Positions 24,600 through 40,479 of a stretch of 64,000 nt of DNA are shown here, in pieces (the stretch's first letter is position 1; each line of letters starts with the position of its first letter). This stretch comes from Blasia pusilla (taxonomy: Eukaryota > Marchantiophyta > Marchantiopsida > Blasiales): assembly GCA_050084515.1 (NCBI GenBank), contig CM114271.1, positions 16,058,001 to 16,122,000 on the forward strand, in the 5' to 3' direction. The notes below the pieces were generated by a model. It did no database searches. It had not been told where the DNA came from and worked only from the letters and a program-made list of their open reading frames with translations. The translations under genes were made by a program, and so were the position numbers.

Positions 24600-26190
24600 G
24601 GTAGGATCTCGGAAATCCTGCCGAATCAACCCTGCAGTTGACGTGGGTGATTCTAGCCCGGTCATGGAGAGTCATGGGCCATGTGATGATGGCCCAATTG
24701 AAGACTCGCATACCCCCGATGAAGTGGTCTTGCAGGCGGATCCATAGATCATGGAGACTGCACCCAAGGGCATGACTAGAGAAGAAAAAGCCCAAAGGAG
24801 GAGGATGATGATGGCTTCATAACAAGTGTCTTGCATTAAGCTCAATTCTCTGCATGACATTTTTTGATTGTATGTCTTTGGAGCATTTCTAGTAGTTGCA
24901 CTTGTGTTGATATGTTGGAATGTGTTCAGAATCCTGCAGCTGGGAATCTCAAGGATAGGGGCAAGGACCTTGAAGACCCTTTGGTCTTATCGGATCGGGA
25001 GTGTATTGAAGGGTTTAATGCGGACGAATTCCAGGCCACACATTTACCCGAGTTCTGCACTCTAGCATTGCGGCCTCTGGATGGCATGGCTCAAAGTCCT
25101 TGACCACCACAGGGGATGACTTTTTGGTGAGTGTGTAGATATATCATGTGGTTTCCAAGTTTCCTTCTCCTTTGATTTGGTGATTGGCATCTAATATCTC
25201 AGACATGTGTGTGGCGTGTCATTGCAGAGGTTGCTCTACATTTTGCGCCCTTCTCATAGTTTTTGATAGTATTCCTTAGCGATTATCAAGTCATACCACT
25301 CACATGTAAGGTGTCACTTTTCTTGCTCGTCACGTTGGTGTCAAATCTGTTGTGCATATGATGGTTACTTCTATCTGAACATGCTTCTATTGCGTATGTG
25401 TGTGTAGATGACTTTCTGCATCAATTTTCTTGCATTTTAGCGGATGCTCGTACAATCATTTTGCGGATGTTTAGGACTTAGTTCATGACCTAGGTGCATC
25501 TTTAGAGTAAGTATAGGAAAGTAACTACCAGGAACATAGGCTTTGAACTTCTCTCATAGTGCTTTGGACTTATCGTGAAACGGGCAGAATCTGTTCTTCT
25601 TCATGTCTCCACTGATGGTTCTTCTTTTTGGTGCAGGTGCAATGCTAAACTTTTAGGGTTCAGCTTCTGGCCCACATTTTCCCTTACCATGTTGTGTGTT
25701 ATGAAGGTCTATCCAACAAGGTTAGGTTACCTTAGGTGGGCTGTAGGTCATGGTCTTCTGAACTATTATGGAGCAAATGGTATGGACCAAAAGGATACCA
25801 TTGTCAATAAAATTCAACACACAACTTGCAGTGGAATATTTGTTCTTTGTCCCTAAGATTGTACTCTTGGATCATTTCGCAATAAATTCCTCCTTACCTT
25901 ATTCTGATGTGTCTTAGTTGTTATGAATAATCACATGCGCTTCCACTTGTATTTTCTGGTAAACTATGTAATCCACAATGAATCGATGTATGAAAACCAG
26001 GCTTGTCAATTTCAGAATTTTCAATAAAGTAAAGAACTCATGTGAAATCAACTCATAAACAGATGGAGTACATGACACCCTGATCAAAATATAACACAGG
26101 TGTTCCAAATACCCGAAGCAAATACAAGTTTAGGGAACAAAACTGCAGTGGCACCAAAAATGTATGAACAGCAAAATGGAGGTGTTCATT
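24600..26190. other. Spacer without recognisable gene
   Basis: Short frames on both strands, none with a known motif; composition is mixed. It may contain introns or UTR of the 23-24.6 kb frames. Confidence 0.4.
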
Positions 26191-26579
26191 CATAAACACC
26201 TCAAAGTATGTGTTTCAAGGTCATTCGCCTTAAACATCGAACTTTCAATTCTAGCCTTCTTGTTGCGTATCCCCCACTGAAATAATTCTGAAGCCATTGT
26301 GACAATTCTGGTTAGACACGATTTTAATCGTGCCCTAATTAAGGGAAGGTCACCTCGCACTGCTAAATGTTTACAAAGAGGCACAGACCTCAAGGGTAGG
26401 GCTCGTGGGCCTTCTGAGATGTTTTTTTTAGTTACGACCACGGAGGTAGTTAGAACTATATTATAGAAGTTCTCAAAGCTGACACAAACGCGTGGCGGTG
26501 CCGACTTCATGTCCCTAAACGCGAAGCTCACGGTGTTGCCTTGGTGACCGTGGTTTGGGTACAAACACTATCCTAAGCA

Positions 26580-26800
26580 AATAGTACATGGTTACTATGG
26601 TTTAGTTTCGATTCACATAGTAAACTGACTGTGGTTATTAAGGTTTGGATACTTCAATATTAATCGAACTGTGGTAACTATGGTTTGGATACAACTATTA
26701 CTATCCAATACCTTGAAGATGGGGTTATTATGGTTCGCAACTTAACCTACACGATGGTTATTATGGTTTGGATGCTTGCGTACTATCACATGATTGCTAA
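26580..26800. repeat. Diverged short tandem repeat (GGTTATTATGGTTTGG type)
   Basis: GGTTACTATGGTTT, GGTTATTAAGGTTT, GGTAACTATGGTTT, GGTTATTATGGTTC and GGTTATTATGGTTT occur at about 26590, 26635, 26673, 26726 and 26757, at irregular spacing of about 30-55 bp. It lies between the 3' side of MULE-2 and an unrecognised 124-codon frame at 26190-26564, and could be subterminal repeats of the element. Confidence 0.6.
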
Positions 26801-27171
26801 ACGTACTGAATTACAATGAACATGAGGCATGGTCCTCTGAACACATTACTCGTGCGTAAACATCCGGACCTTACATAAAGGCTACATTTTTTAATGATGA
26901 ACATCATTAAAAAATGATGTTGTGTTCCCTGGCTAATATGTGAAATTAAAAAATACTTCATCAATCTTGAATCTGTGAGTCCTGGACTACATACAAATTA
27001 TCGGCTCTTCTTACTTTTTTTATATATTTGGCTTCTGTCTGCAACATATCGCTCTTCATCCAACAGACTATCAAGTATGACATCTACAGTGGTTCTCATA
27101 GTAGTAGTGTTGATTTTGTAGTTCTTATCTGGCCTTCTATCTACCTGAGGCCATTATGACTGTTGAGTATT

Positions 27172-30140
27172 CTAGTTAGTTGCCTCACTTTCATATTGGC
27201 TCACAATAGCATCCAAATTGAGATGATTACATGCATCTGCTTCCAATTCCGCCTCCATGTTAAGATATTTTGATCGTTTCTCTCTGGGAAAGGACTCCAC
27301 CTGGTTCATTATTGCTTGGGGTTGATTCCTCTCTGTGGAATGTGATCTCCTTCTCTGATGCATCCGCTCAAACCAATCCATCTACCGACAATCCTGAGAC
27401 TTACCTCCAACAAAGGGTTCAAGGAATTGTTGTCCAATGTTAAATAAATTTTCTAGAAGTTCCGTGTTCGTCTCTATCCGCGCCTTCACGTTCAAAAGTG
27501 AGTCCATATCCTTCTGCAAAAGTACATACAAATGTTCAAGAAGAACATTGTAGAATGGGAACCCAATGGTTCTGGCAAAGCATTTTTCCACCATCTCTCG
27601 AACATCTTCCGGAGTTGTTGCTTGTGATACAATTGTAGGTGTAGAAGCCTGCGCCTCTTCTAGATAACCAACATCGTAAAAAATTTCTGATTCCATTGGT
27701 GTGTCTCCATGTTGCTCCTGTGCATGCCTTTGCACCATGTTTTCCAACCCACCGACTTTGCTACCAAAACGTGTGCCAAGGAAAGACAAAAACTCTACTT
27801 CGGAGTGCCCACTCAACAATAAGCACTTCACCTGATACAATTTAAAAAGTGTCAGTAGGCTGCATGTAAAATCCTCGTACATCTAGTGCAGAAATAAGAC
27901 TATCCAATCACTGGATACATAGGACTATCTGATTTCATGTGGGACTATAGCTTAATCACCAAACCCGGGGTGCAACAAACACACTTGATGCTTACAAGTG
28001 AACCCTTCATTGGCACAAGGGCATGTACAAGCAACATCTTTCTTGTCATAGTCAACCACATCATGCCAATGGTTTGGCTTGGAGCAACTCTTCACCATTG
28101 CGCATTTCCTCCCATCTACCAATTGAAATGTGACATGGTTCTGTGGGATATCATTTGCCCTTCTGATAGCCATGAGCATGACTTTGTGGATTGCCTTGTT
28201 CCTCACCATACCCTCTCGTTTCAAAAATCCCAAGTACTAAAAGAAATCTTCTATTTCCTCACATAAGATCTGCACAAGCCATATGAGCTTCCTGGTGGGT
28301 TTTGTAGGCATGCTAGAAGTGAGATGCATTTTCAGAGTGTGGTGCCACCTTTCTATCGCGGCATTTGTATCTTGGTTGGATCTTGCATGCTTACGATAGC
28401 CCTTTGCCCAAGTAAAAATCTTAGGATGCCAATAGTTTAGATAGTACTTCACAAAGTGGCGTTCAGTTGCAGCCCACTTGCGCATGAAACAATACGAGAC
28501 ATCCACATGATCTGGGACAGAAAACCATTGCTTAATTAATATGTGGCCTACTCCAACAACGGACATACCTTAGAAGCAATGAAACGAACTACTATTACTT
28601 ACGAATGGAGAACATACCTTCTTTACGTGAGTACATGACACCACCCAAGTCTCTGTTCATGTCGACTTTTGTAATTGGACATCAGACCCGTTGGTGCAAA
28701 TGTTTTAACCAATTCTTCCTTACATGCCATAGACACAGGTCTATAGGAACATCAAGGAAGACTTCTCTGATTGTAGATTTTTCCTCTTTGGAGTCGTCAA
28801 CTATGAAGCATGATGGTTTCTAACCGGGGCTATCAACCGACGCAAGATCTCTCGTCATATATTTATCTGCCCACTCCTTAATATGGGCCAATGTATCCAC
28901 TAGATCTCGATGTTGATGCCTCTGTAAAACGGCCCATATTAGAGGTAATCCGTTCTGAAACTTGTCAAAACCCAACAACGTGAATAGTTGATACTGTGAA
29001 CATAAAAAAGAATGTGTTTAAGATTCTGATTGTTCATGTACATAGCTATTAAAGTGAACACAACATTCCAAATGTTCAGATTTCTGCCAGATCGTGCAGC
29101 TGCCGTCAAATGACACCACAGAACCTATATAGCCTAGATACTCCTCTAAGAGAATGACACTATGGTTGTAAGGCCCTGAAATTACCTCATTTGTGTTTGT
29201 GCCATGAGTGGCATCCATGGAGATGGCTCCACCGTTACCAAGATGCAGAAGATTGTGAAGCATCCAAGGTGTAGAAATGACAAGGCTGAAAGGTTGGCCA
29301 AAACTAGAAATGGCCTCCATGTAGTGTATGACATTTTCAGGATGAGCTGCAACCTAATGTTGGATTGCAGTGGCATCATCGGTTCCATCATACCCCCCCC
29401 TTTGCGTCTTCGCATTGAATGCTTGATACTAAGAATATCTTGTGGTTTTAACATAGCATCCCTGCCCCAAGCTTGTTCCTGATTAGGATTCGCGTGAATG
29501 TGTTCACGGATCCATCTCCTATGCTCCTTCATGATATTTAAGGGGCTCATGTTCACTCGCAATAACCGTTCAAAAAATCCCTACAATGAGAACTCAACTT
29601 TGAGGCAACAATTGCATTTGCAATGTCAGCAGTCTTGTCTAAGTCCCCATTGCATATACTGTCCACTTTATTGATATGTTTGGAATACATATGCCTCAAC
29701 ATAGAACATCCACGGCGGTCCTTTGAGGTTACAACCGCAAAGTGGAATTGGCATCGACGTCCCTGAGACAGCCCAAGCTGTGTACTTTGGCTTTCTGGCC
29801 TACTACCCTCGCCTCCTTTGCAGTGCAAGTTTGAATCAAATACCTCACTTGGCAAAGAGGTCCAGACAGTATTCCTATGATCTTGGGGTCCATATGAACA
29901 TCAGTATCGAACTGTAACATCTATGTTCCCTGATTTTTCGGTATTCCTTTTCCTAAATATGGTCTGGAAATGTGGTCTTTGTTCTTCACCATGAATGAAG
30001 TCTTCAACCCTATCTGAAGGAATCCATGCCTTTTTTCTATTACCATACCAAATCAAGTGTTCGCTCAAGAAAGGACCAAGGAGAGGGTTTTGGATAACAT
30101 AACATTCAAATGCACCAAAATATTTGGTGAATTTCACCAT
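27172..30140 (-). pseudogene. MULE-2: Mutator-like transposase with SWIM finger (decayed, minus strand)
   Basis: Same family as MULE-1, in opposite orientation. In order from 30140 downwards: an N-terminal AWIPSDRVEDFIHGE (MULE-1 has a related box near 9034), a FLYWCH/FAR1-like part (GRRCQFHFAVVTSKDRRG), catalytic Asp in SMDATHGTN (29213-29215) followed by a donor GTAATT, an exon LFTLLGFDKF..LPLIWAV, a TAG at 28820-28822 in place of a sense codon, Asp in FIVDDSKEE (28793-28798), LCLWHVRKNWLKHL, Glu in DTNAAIERWHHTL (28351-28353) and the SWIM finger C-T-C..C-K-H (27988-28027). The C-terminal extension at 27382-27882 includes FLGTRFGSKVGG, matching the MULE-1 tail. The triad and finger ligands survive; at least one stop and apparent frame changes near 29.2-29.8 kb make it probably inactive. 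Ends not found. Confidence 0.78.
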
Positions 30141-30534
30141 GGCTATAAGATGCTCAAGGATGAGGAATACAAAAAGAGGATGGACGATTGCAACTCCATT
30201 TCAAGTGCAAGCTTCAAGTGTGAATTCTTTCCATTTGACCTGGGCAGAACCAGACAGTACATAAACGGAACACCAAAATTGTAGTGCATATTATAATAGA
30301 CATGTTTTCCTACAAACCAAGCTCGTACCATTCACCATGCACGAATGTGGCACGAATAGCTACTTCTGCAAATTAGCAAATGATATGGATTACATTGCTA
30401 CATTTTTCTGGAACACTCAATGCAAATTTTCTGCCGGACTACGCAAATAATCTCACGTACAAACTTTGGTTCTTACATGAAAAAGTTTCGCAGTGGACAC
30501 AATCCGCCTAATCTGGCTTGTAATCCGTGGTCCG

Positions 30535-30705
30535 CGGCTCGTAATCAAGTTCGAACTAAGCGCTTGCTAATCGGCCCGTAATCAAGTTCGAACTAAGCGC
30601 TTGCTAATCGGCTCGTAATCAAGTTCAAACTAAGCGCTTGCTAATCCGCTCGTAATCAAGTTCGAACAAAGCGCTTGCTAATCGGCTCGTAATCCAGTTC
30701 CAATC
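30535..30705. repeat. 37-bp minisatellite, four full copies plus a partial
   Basis: GTAATCAAGTTCGAACTAAG (or near match) starts at 30541, 30578, 30615, 30652 and 30689, an exact 37-bp period. The last copy decays after GTAATC. The unit contains AAGCGCTT, a perfect 8-bp palindrome. It lies about 400 bp beyond the presumed start of MULE-2 and could be its subterminal repeat. Confidence 0.92.
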
Positions 30706-30898
30706 TCAGCTAATAATCCGATTATCCTCATCTCTTCGCATACAAACTGCGCAGCGAGCAAATCACGTCTCTCCCGCTCTTCTCCTCGCTCCGTTCCACG
30801 TTTGAATTACACTTACTAATGCTACCCTAATCCCGAATGAACCCTAAGCGAGAAGCCTAAGCCCATCTGAGGCAAAATAGTCTGTCCAGGATACAATT

Positions 30899-30933
30899 GA
30901 CGTCGTCCCAACGTCCGTTGGGGAGACGACGTC
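30899..30933. repeat. Strong stem-loop in GC-rich DNA
   Basis: Outer arms GACGTCGTC (30899-30907) / GACGACGTC (30925-30933) and inner arms CCAACG / CGTTGG close around a 2-nt loop, with a 3-nt bulge on the right side. The outer arms contain GACGTC palindromes (a CRE/bZIP-type ACGT core). It is followed by more GTCCGT-containing short repeats up to about 31015. Confidence 0.7.
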
Positions 30934-31139
30934 CATGATATTACGACGTCCGTCTCCCCGATGCACGTCCTTTGTTATGGGGTGCACACCGTCCGTTATG
31001 GGCCGGAGGGCGTCTGGCCAACCTTCCGACCTCTGTGCCCCCTTTTGGTCCCGATATCTGTTGGACGTCGCTCTCGCAGCGGTTGTGCTTCCCGGAGCTA
31101 CCGACGCTAAGACCAATGCTCGATGCTGCTCGAAGTAGC

Positions 31140-34100
31140 AGCTACCCTACGCGGCTTCAATACGAAGCCGGGACAGACTATGGTCTTCGGTCAGTTGCAC
31201 GCCCATCCACCACTTTACATACATTTTCCCTCCCTCATTTATCATCATTTTCTCAAAAGAAAAATGAAAAGTGTAACACATAAAATATAGTCATATAAAG
31301 TTTTCCTTAGCTCAAATTCCCATTACTATAGATGCTTCAAAGCATAGAAGAAATTTTCTAGAGGTCCATAACTCACATAGTGGTGTTTTTTTTTTTTTTT
31401 TATAAGCTTCATTGTCCAGAGACTCCTTCTCTTATGATTTATTCGACTTACAAATAAAAATAATATATAATACTGTAACTCACAATTTTAGGAAATAAGC
31501 TTTTAAGCTCAATGTTTGTGGCCTTACATGACAGACTTCAATCATAACTTAACAAAACCAAAATTGCTTGCAACAGTTTTGCTCAAGTTTCACATGCTTC
31601 TCAAACATACATCAATTGGTTGCTCTTACATCTATATATTATTATTGGAGAGTGACTCTTTGTTTTGCAAACACCTCTCTGATCGACACTTGCCATTTTG
31701 AGCCAATAAGATCGTTCACCTCATAAGTCAATAGGATCCCTTGAAATTGATTTAAGAAGAAACTTGATAATTCATTAGAGAAGGCAGTTTCAACCCTTCC
31801 ATCACACAAGCTTACTCGAGTATACATTATTGGAGGGTTTCCCGTGCTATGCACTTAGGATCTTCAAATTTTCAAAAGCCTCATTCCTCCTTTCCCTTCT
31901 CCATTCAATTGTCTCCTCTTAATTGAACTCTTTTTCTTAAAATGACATGTGTCATTTTAAGAAAAAAATAAGAACCCTTAGAGGACGGGTGTCAAACACA
32001 CGAGGAGGGTTTCCTCAAACCCCATCCTCTTTAATTATAAAAATTAAGACTTTCCCTACGTGTTCTTTGCATATGAATGTTGCATGCCCATATTTTCCTC
32101 TTCCATTTTTTGGACTTGTCCTCCCCCATTCATTTCTTGCTTGAGAATGTTGCACACCCACGTTTAATTCTCCATTTTCTCATTTTCCCTCCACACGACC
32201 ATTTCTTATTCCTCCATTGATTCTCTATGTGACCCCCCTCCTTCGTTGTATCCTGGTTTTCCATCCTTGTTTCTATTAAAGTTTATATTTACTAATATTT
32301 AATTCACGCATTCTTACGTCTATTTTCCTTTCTCCACTTTTCTCTTTCCTTGGCAGTCTTTGCGCACTTTTTGGAGACAGCGCCGCAATTCTCGAGATTC
32401 TGGAGAGGCTCTTTCGACGCAAAAGGTGCCTGTTTCCACGCACTTTTGTCTGACATCGACCTTGTGACGTGTCGTCTCCAGAAAGGGCCCAAAAGCTCTA
32501 TGGCGGTCTGTAGACGGATGTTCCGTAAAGAGTCGCGTTTCTCGAGATTTTGCGGATTAGGGCTGAAGATCGTCGACCTTTTGGCGACTGTTACGGGGTA
32601 CCCTCATGGTGCACTGTACGGGTATTTTGGACCTTTTCTGAAATTGCTTATGAGCCGTGCAGTAGTTGAAGCAGTCTTTGAGACGTTTTACTAGGGCATG
32701 TCGTTTAGGGATGAGAAGGGGTAAGAAATTAAGAGAAGACTTTGAAATGATTCAAATGGATATGAGGCCATTGTGTGACAATATGGTGTGTCATAATTTG
32801 GACTAATTGGATGGTAATATTTTCCAAATGGTTTCTTAGGGTGGAGAATGGATAGTTCTTCTTTCCCTATTTCGACACTTAGGACCCGGTCCCATGCGGC
32901 TGAAGTGGGCAAGACCAAGCCCTATGTCATGGATCAACAAGATGTGACAGATGGGATATACGCACGTTAAAGGACCCTCAAGCCGATTCACGCCGTTAGA
33001 AAGCAGGGCGCAACCTTGTCACCACCCATTTCCCATTATCATAAACTGGCAAAGAGGGAATAATAACTCAAAAACAAATTTCTTTTGGTAGTTGTGCCTA
33101 TCTGATAGCGACCTTGCGATTGCGACTAAGCAGGGAGGGAGGGGGCCACATGGGACCGGGTCCTTAAAATATGTCTCAATATGGAGTTGATTTTATATTT
33201 TAAGCGGCTTTAAGAAATATCCATTAGATTTCAAGCAATTTAACATTAAGGGCCACATGAGCCAGAGAAGAGAACTAATTGAATTTCCTCTCCATTGGTA
33301 CCTAGAGCATGACACCTCTCATTATTCAAAAAAAAATTTGGGCAATCCTAGGGTGTTACAAAATTTTCTTTGCCCACAACTATTTTATGTGGTCATGGTA
33401 TAGGTAACCTCAAATAATTGGAAATATCATTTATCTGTAAAAAAATTTTTTTTTTCATGTTCAAAAATATTTAATCTCAATATGGCGAGGTCGCCATGGC
33501 TTATGCGAGGCTTGTGTGGTCATCCATGGGATAGAACCCTAATGTATCCAATGAGCCTTATAGGGGAGTGGGTATGCTTACCCAACTCTAAGGGCCCCAT
33601 CCTATAGGGCATCGCAGCTCAACAATACTAGGTATTGCAAGCAAATGAGCATCCACAAGAAGTTGAATGGTATTCTTAAGCTCGCAAATCAGCCAACAAC
33701 ATCTTTATAAGATTGATTTTTAGTTGGAAACTTGTTAGTTTAGTGTCGACTTACAATTTCCAACTTGGAGAGACTTTGTTCTTTGAGCATTGCATTTCAT
33801 GTTATGAGCATGTAAGACCCCTTCCCCTCTCCATACTAAAATCCTTCTTCTCCAAACCCTAAACCCTTTAAAATTCTTATTTCCATTCCTTTCTACATGT
33901 ATATTTTGCGAGGGAAAGGTATTTCATTCTCTTTGTTCTACCTTCACATTAGATATGATGAAAAGAAAAAAAAATTCATTTTCCTAAAACAACACCACAA
34001 CAAGATCTACATCCCATTACACATATGATGTCTTGACATGTACTTACAGACCCTTTCCATAAATCGTCCTAGGATTGTAAGCCTTGCATGCGACTACATC

Positions 34101-35830
34101 CTATTCATTATCAACACCCACCTTCCACTAAGATGAGGGAAAGTATGCTTTAAGGGCACTAGTTTGCATGTCCTTCAAATCCATGAATTTCCCAACTCCT
34201 CATTTGAAAAATTTAGAAATATTTAATTAAATGATTTTATTGCTTTTCGAACGAATCCTCCTTCCCTCCTCCAACCCCCACCTTCTCATTTAAAAAAATA
34301 AAATAAATCCCCTCATTTTTGGAATTCTCCTTAAACAAACCTCTTACTTTCCTCCTCAACTTTTAACCTAATTATTTTAAATTTATTCCCAAATAGATTC
34401 TATTTTCCCCTTAACAAGGTTAAAAAAAAATCTCTTTTTTACTTTACAAAAATTTTCTACTTTTTTACAATAAATTATTATAATATTAATGCATTTTCTC
34501 TAAAAAGCAGGAGAGGAAAAATGAGATTTTGAATCATTTTTCCTCTCCTGAATTTTTAACATTTTTTTTATTATCAAAAGTAATATGAAGGAGACTAATT
34601 AGCAAACCTAAAGAGGAACATCTTTCGATTTTCATATTTCTTTTACATCTAAGAGAGGCAAGTGTTTGAGAACTTGGAGCCTCATCTTCTAAGGGCTTGA
34701 TCTCATGGGCATTATGGGGCAAAGTCCGTACATCCATTGAAAAAAAATACGAGTGATATCATTCCAAATCAGTCTGGAATACGTGTTTCCAAAGGTTGCA
34801 AAAATATTACCAACCCCATGGTCGCAAGGATGCTGCTATTTGAGGTGCCCATGGGTACCATCGCTAATACTCACTAGTTTCATGCTATTTAAGGTGCCCA
34901 TGGGAACCGAGGCTAATCTATATAATTATGGGAGAGTGCCTTATTGATTTGCAAACACCTCTATGTTTGACATGCGACACCTGGGCAACAAAAAAATGTT
35001 CACATGCTACAGACAACAACAAAAATTTGGAATTTGCGTACAACATCATTAATCCCTTCTATTCTCGAATTCTATAATAATCAAAACACTAACAAAAACT
35101 CTTCAAACACTTTCTTATTTCATGGGCATCACATGGGCACCTTACAATAACTCACTAGTTTCATACCAATGCTTGGCCTAGTATTTATTTTATTTTTTTG
35201 AAGAAATATCCCACTCTTATGAAAGCTTCACTTTTCCATTTCTTGTTTCTTGGAGGGTTCCAATACCACTTTTTATCTCCTTTGTAATTCAAGGCCATCT
35301 CTTTTCTTCCTCAAATTTTACTCTCCTATTTTGTCCTATTGTGCACACCACAACTGTAGATAATTAAGCATCTTCTTGGGCATCCATGTATGGTTATGTG
35401 GAACATAAGCTGAGGGCATTTGGTAAAACAAGAGAGTTGTATGTCACATATGCCTCCATCGGATGAGTATCATCTCAGAAAACCAAGATGAGCTGAGAAA
35501 ATCATTTGATTTCCACTTTGACATCTCCATTGCATAGAGCTATTTTTAGAAGGGTAAATCACCACCGAAGGTCATAACCCCCATAGAAGAATCATATGGA
35601 AGCTCAAAGTAGGTGTGTGAGAAACACCACCCTAAAGGTGGACTACTGCTAACCAGGACTAAAATGCTGCCCATCAGGTGTAAATGATACCTATTGAGGC
35701 CTCTGCAACAATAGTCATACCCAAGAAAAGCCCAGATAGATACACAGGTTCCTTCTAATCAAGCTCCAATAGATGAAATGTCAGCCCTGATGTCGCCTAT
35801 CCCAAGTCTCACACTTAAACGGAAGAATAT
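31140..35830. other. Long non-coding, repeat-like region
   Basis: No convincing gene in about 4.7 kb. It holds a T18-20 run near 31387-31402, a 36-bp palindrome (31931-31966), poly-A/T runs, and a ~47-bp direct repeat near 34841-34920 (AGGTGCCCATGGG..GCTAAT). A 114-codon frame at 32350-32694 is unrecognised and without motifs. The AT-rich low-complexity stretch around 34200-34560 has no structure that I can name. Confidence 0.5.
31931..31966. repeat. Near-perfect palindrome, 17-bp arms, 2-nt centre
   Basis: The left arm TTTTTCTTAAAATGACA (31931-31947) and right arm TGTCATTTTAAGAAAAA (31950-31966) are exact complements around TG. A related, shorter GACATGTGTC palindrome occurs at about 48431-48440 beside a candidate mini-Helitron. 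Confidence 0.95.
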
Positions 35831-36590
35831 GCACATGCAAATAATGTACTCATGCAATGAAAATCCTGAGTTTACATATCCTGTTGTAAAACATAGTAAC
35901 TTGGAGTTTACTATAGTGAAAAGTAATTGATAAAATTACTATAGTAACTTAGTGTTTTACCACAGTAAATAGTAATTTCTTGTTACCATAGAGTTACCTC
36001 AGTAATTCTGAGAATTACTATGGGCGGCAGGCCCTAACCCTAAAAACCCTAAAACTTAGAAACTCATTCTCTTGGCTATATATAACCCTCTGAGGGTGCC
36101 CTGCGAATTTACATTCTCTTACACCTTTCTGGACACAACTCTCTGAGCTGAGGAGCTGATTGAGAAGCACTGAGTGTGCTTTGCTTACCTGAGTGGATTG
36201 TGCTTCTGACCTTAGTAGTTCAGTGTGCTAAGCACTGAGTGTGCTGCTGCTTACAGACTGAGAGGTCTGCTGACTTGAGGAGTTCAGTGAGTCTTGTGAT
36301 ACAAGGTGTATAGCAGTACTAACCTGAGTGGTTGCTATTGAGATGTCTACTGCTGCTAACCTGAGTGGTTGCTACTGCACTAAGTGTGCTTGAGAATGCA
36401 AGGTGATCTGGTGATGCAGGTTGTCTAGCTCTTTCCTCTACAATCTAACCTGAGTGGTTGCTATTGCACTAAGTGTGCTTGTAATAGCTAGGTTGTAGAG
36501 AAACTCTGATTCTAAAATATCCAACTAGAAGAATTTGTACACGCAAATAATATATTCATGCAATGAAAATTGTAAGTTTATCCAACTCTG
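35820..36590. mobile_element. LTR-like stretch flanked by a 60-bp direct repeat
   Basis: About 60 bp at 35820-35881 (GCAAATAATGTACTCATGCA..) recur at 36526-36588 with some changes, about 705 bp apart. Between them lie a TATA-like TATATATAA (36077-36085), then short repeated phrases CACTGAGTGTGCT and CTGAGTGGTTGCTA (36150-36480), a layout like an LTR U3/R or a solo LTR. Clear TG..CA ends and a target duplication were not established, so a simple tandem duplication remains possible. Confidence 0.35.
36077..36085 (+). promoter_or_regulatory. TATA-like box
   Basis: TATATATAA, followed about 30 bp later by a pyrimidine-rich start-like region; found within the LTR-like stretch. Activity is inferred only from the match. 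Confidence 0.35.
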
Positions 36591-37258
36591 GCCTCTCTTG
36601 GTGACCCCTATGCTTCACACTCTTGGATCAGTTTCAGAAACCCCATCCAGGGAGTTACATAACAACCCCTGCTGGCTGCTACCTAGTTAGAAAAGATAGT
36701 CTGCCATTCCGCACAGGTTTCAACCCATGAGACAGACAGAGTGCCTACAGAGAAAAATCATAGATCTTTGTGAAGGGTACTTCAAACTGCTGCTGTAGGA
36801 GGTGCAGAACACTGTTTTACACATCACATTTGATTTGTCCTCATGGGGCTGGATGCTATTAGCTTTCTGATGTAAGAATCAGACAACCTAGTGCTAGGAA
36901 AACTCTGCACTGCACGACATGAAAAAATGAGAATGAATGATAGTATACTCATGAACAAGATGAATTCCCTGACAGTCAACAAGCTCAACTCCAGTAGAAT
37001 GCTAATATTATCTCACAAAGAGCGTCTTTCCCTAAATGTAGGGGACCCCGGGAGATCCCCATAAGTACTAGTAAAGGAGGAGTCTCTCCGAGATGTCTCG
37101 GAACACGAATCCCCACTTTGAGCGCCAAACGGCATTTCAGAGGCACAGGATGGAACGGGGGGACAAGAGATCCAAAATTTTGGACTTGCGTATTGGGGCC
37201 TCAATTTTAGTGATACACAGATAAGTACATACATACAAAAGAGTGTCTGCAATAGAGT

Positions 37259-40476
<3,218 letters not shown>

Positions 40477-40479
40477 CTT

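Noticed and set aside
30535-30705. CRISPR-like array
   Set aside because: Whole units repeat without variable spacers; this is a minisatellite in a plant genome.
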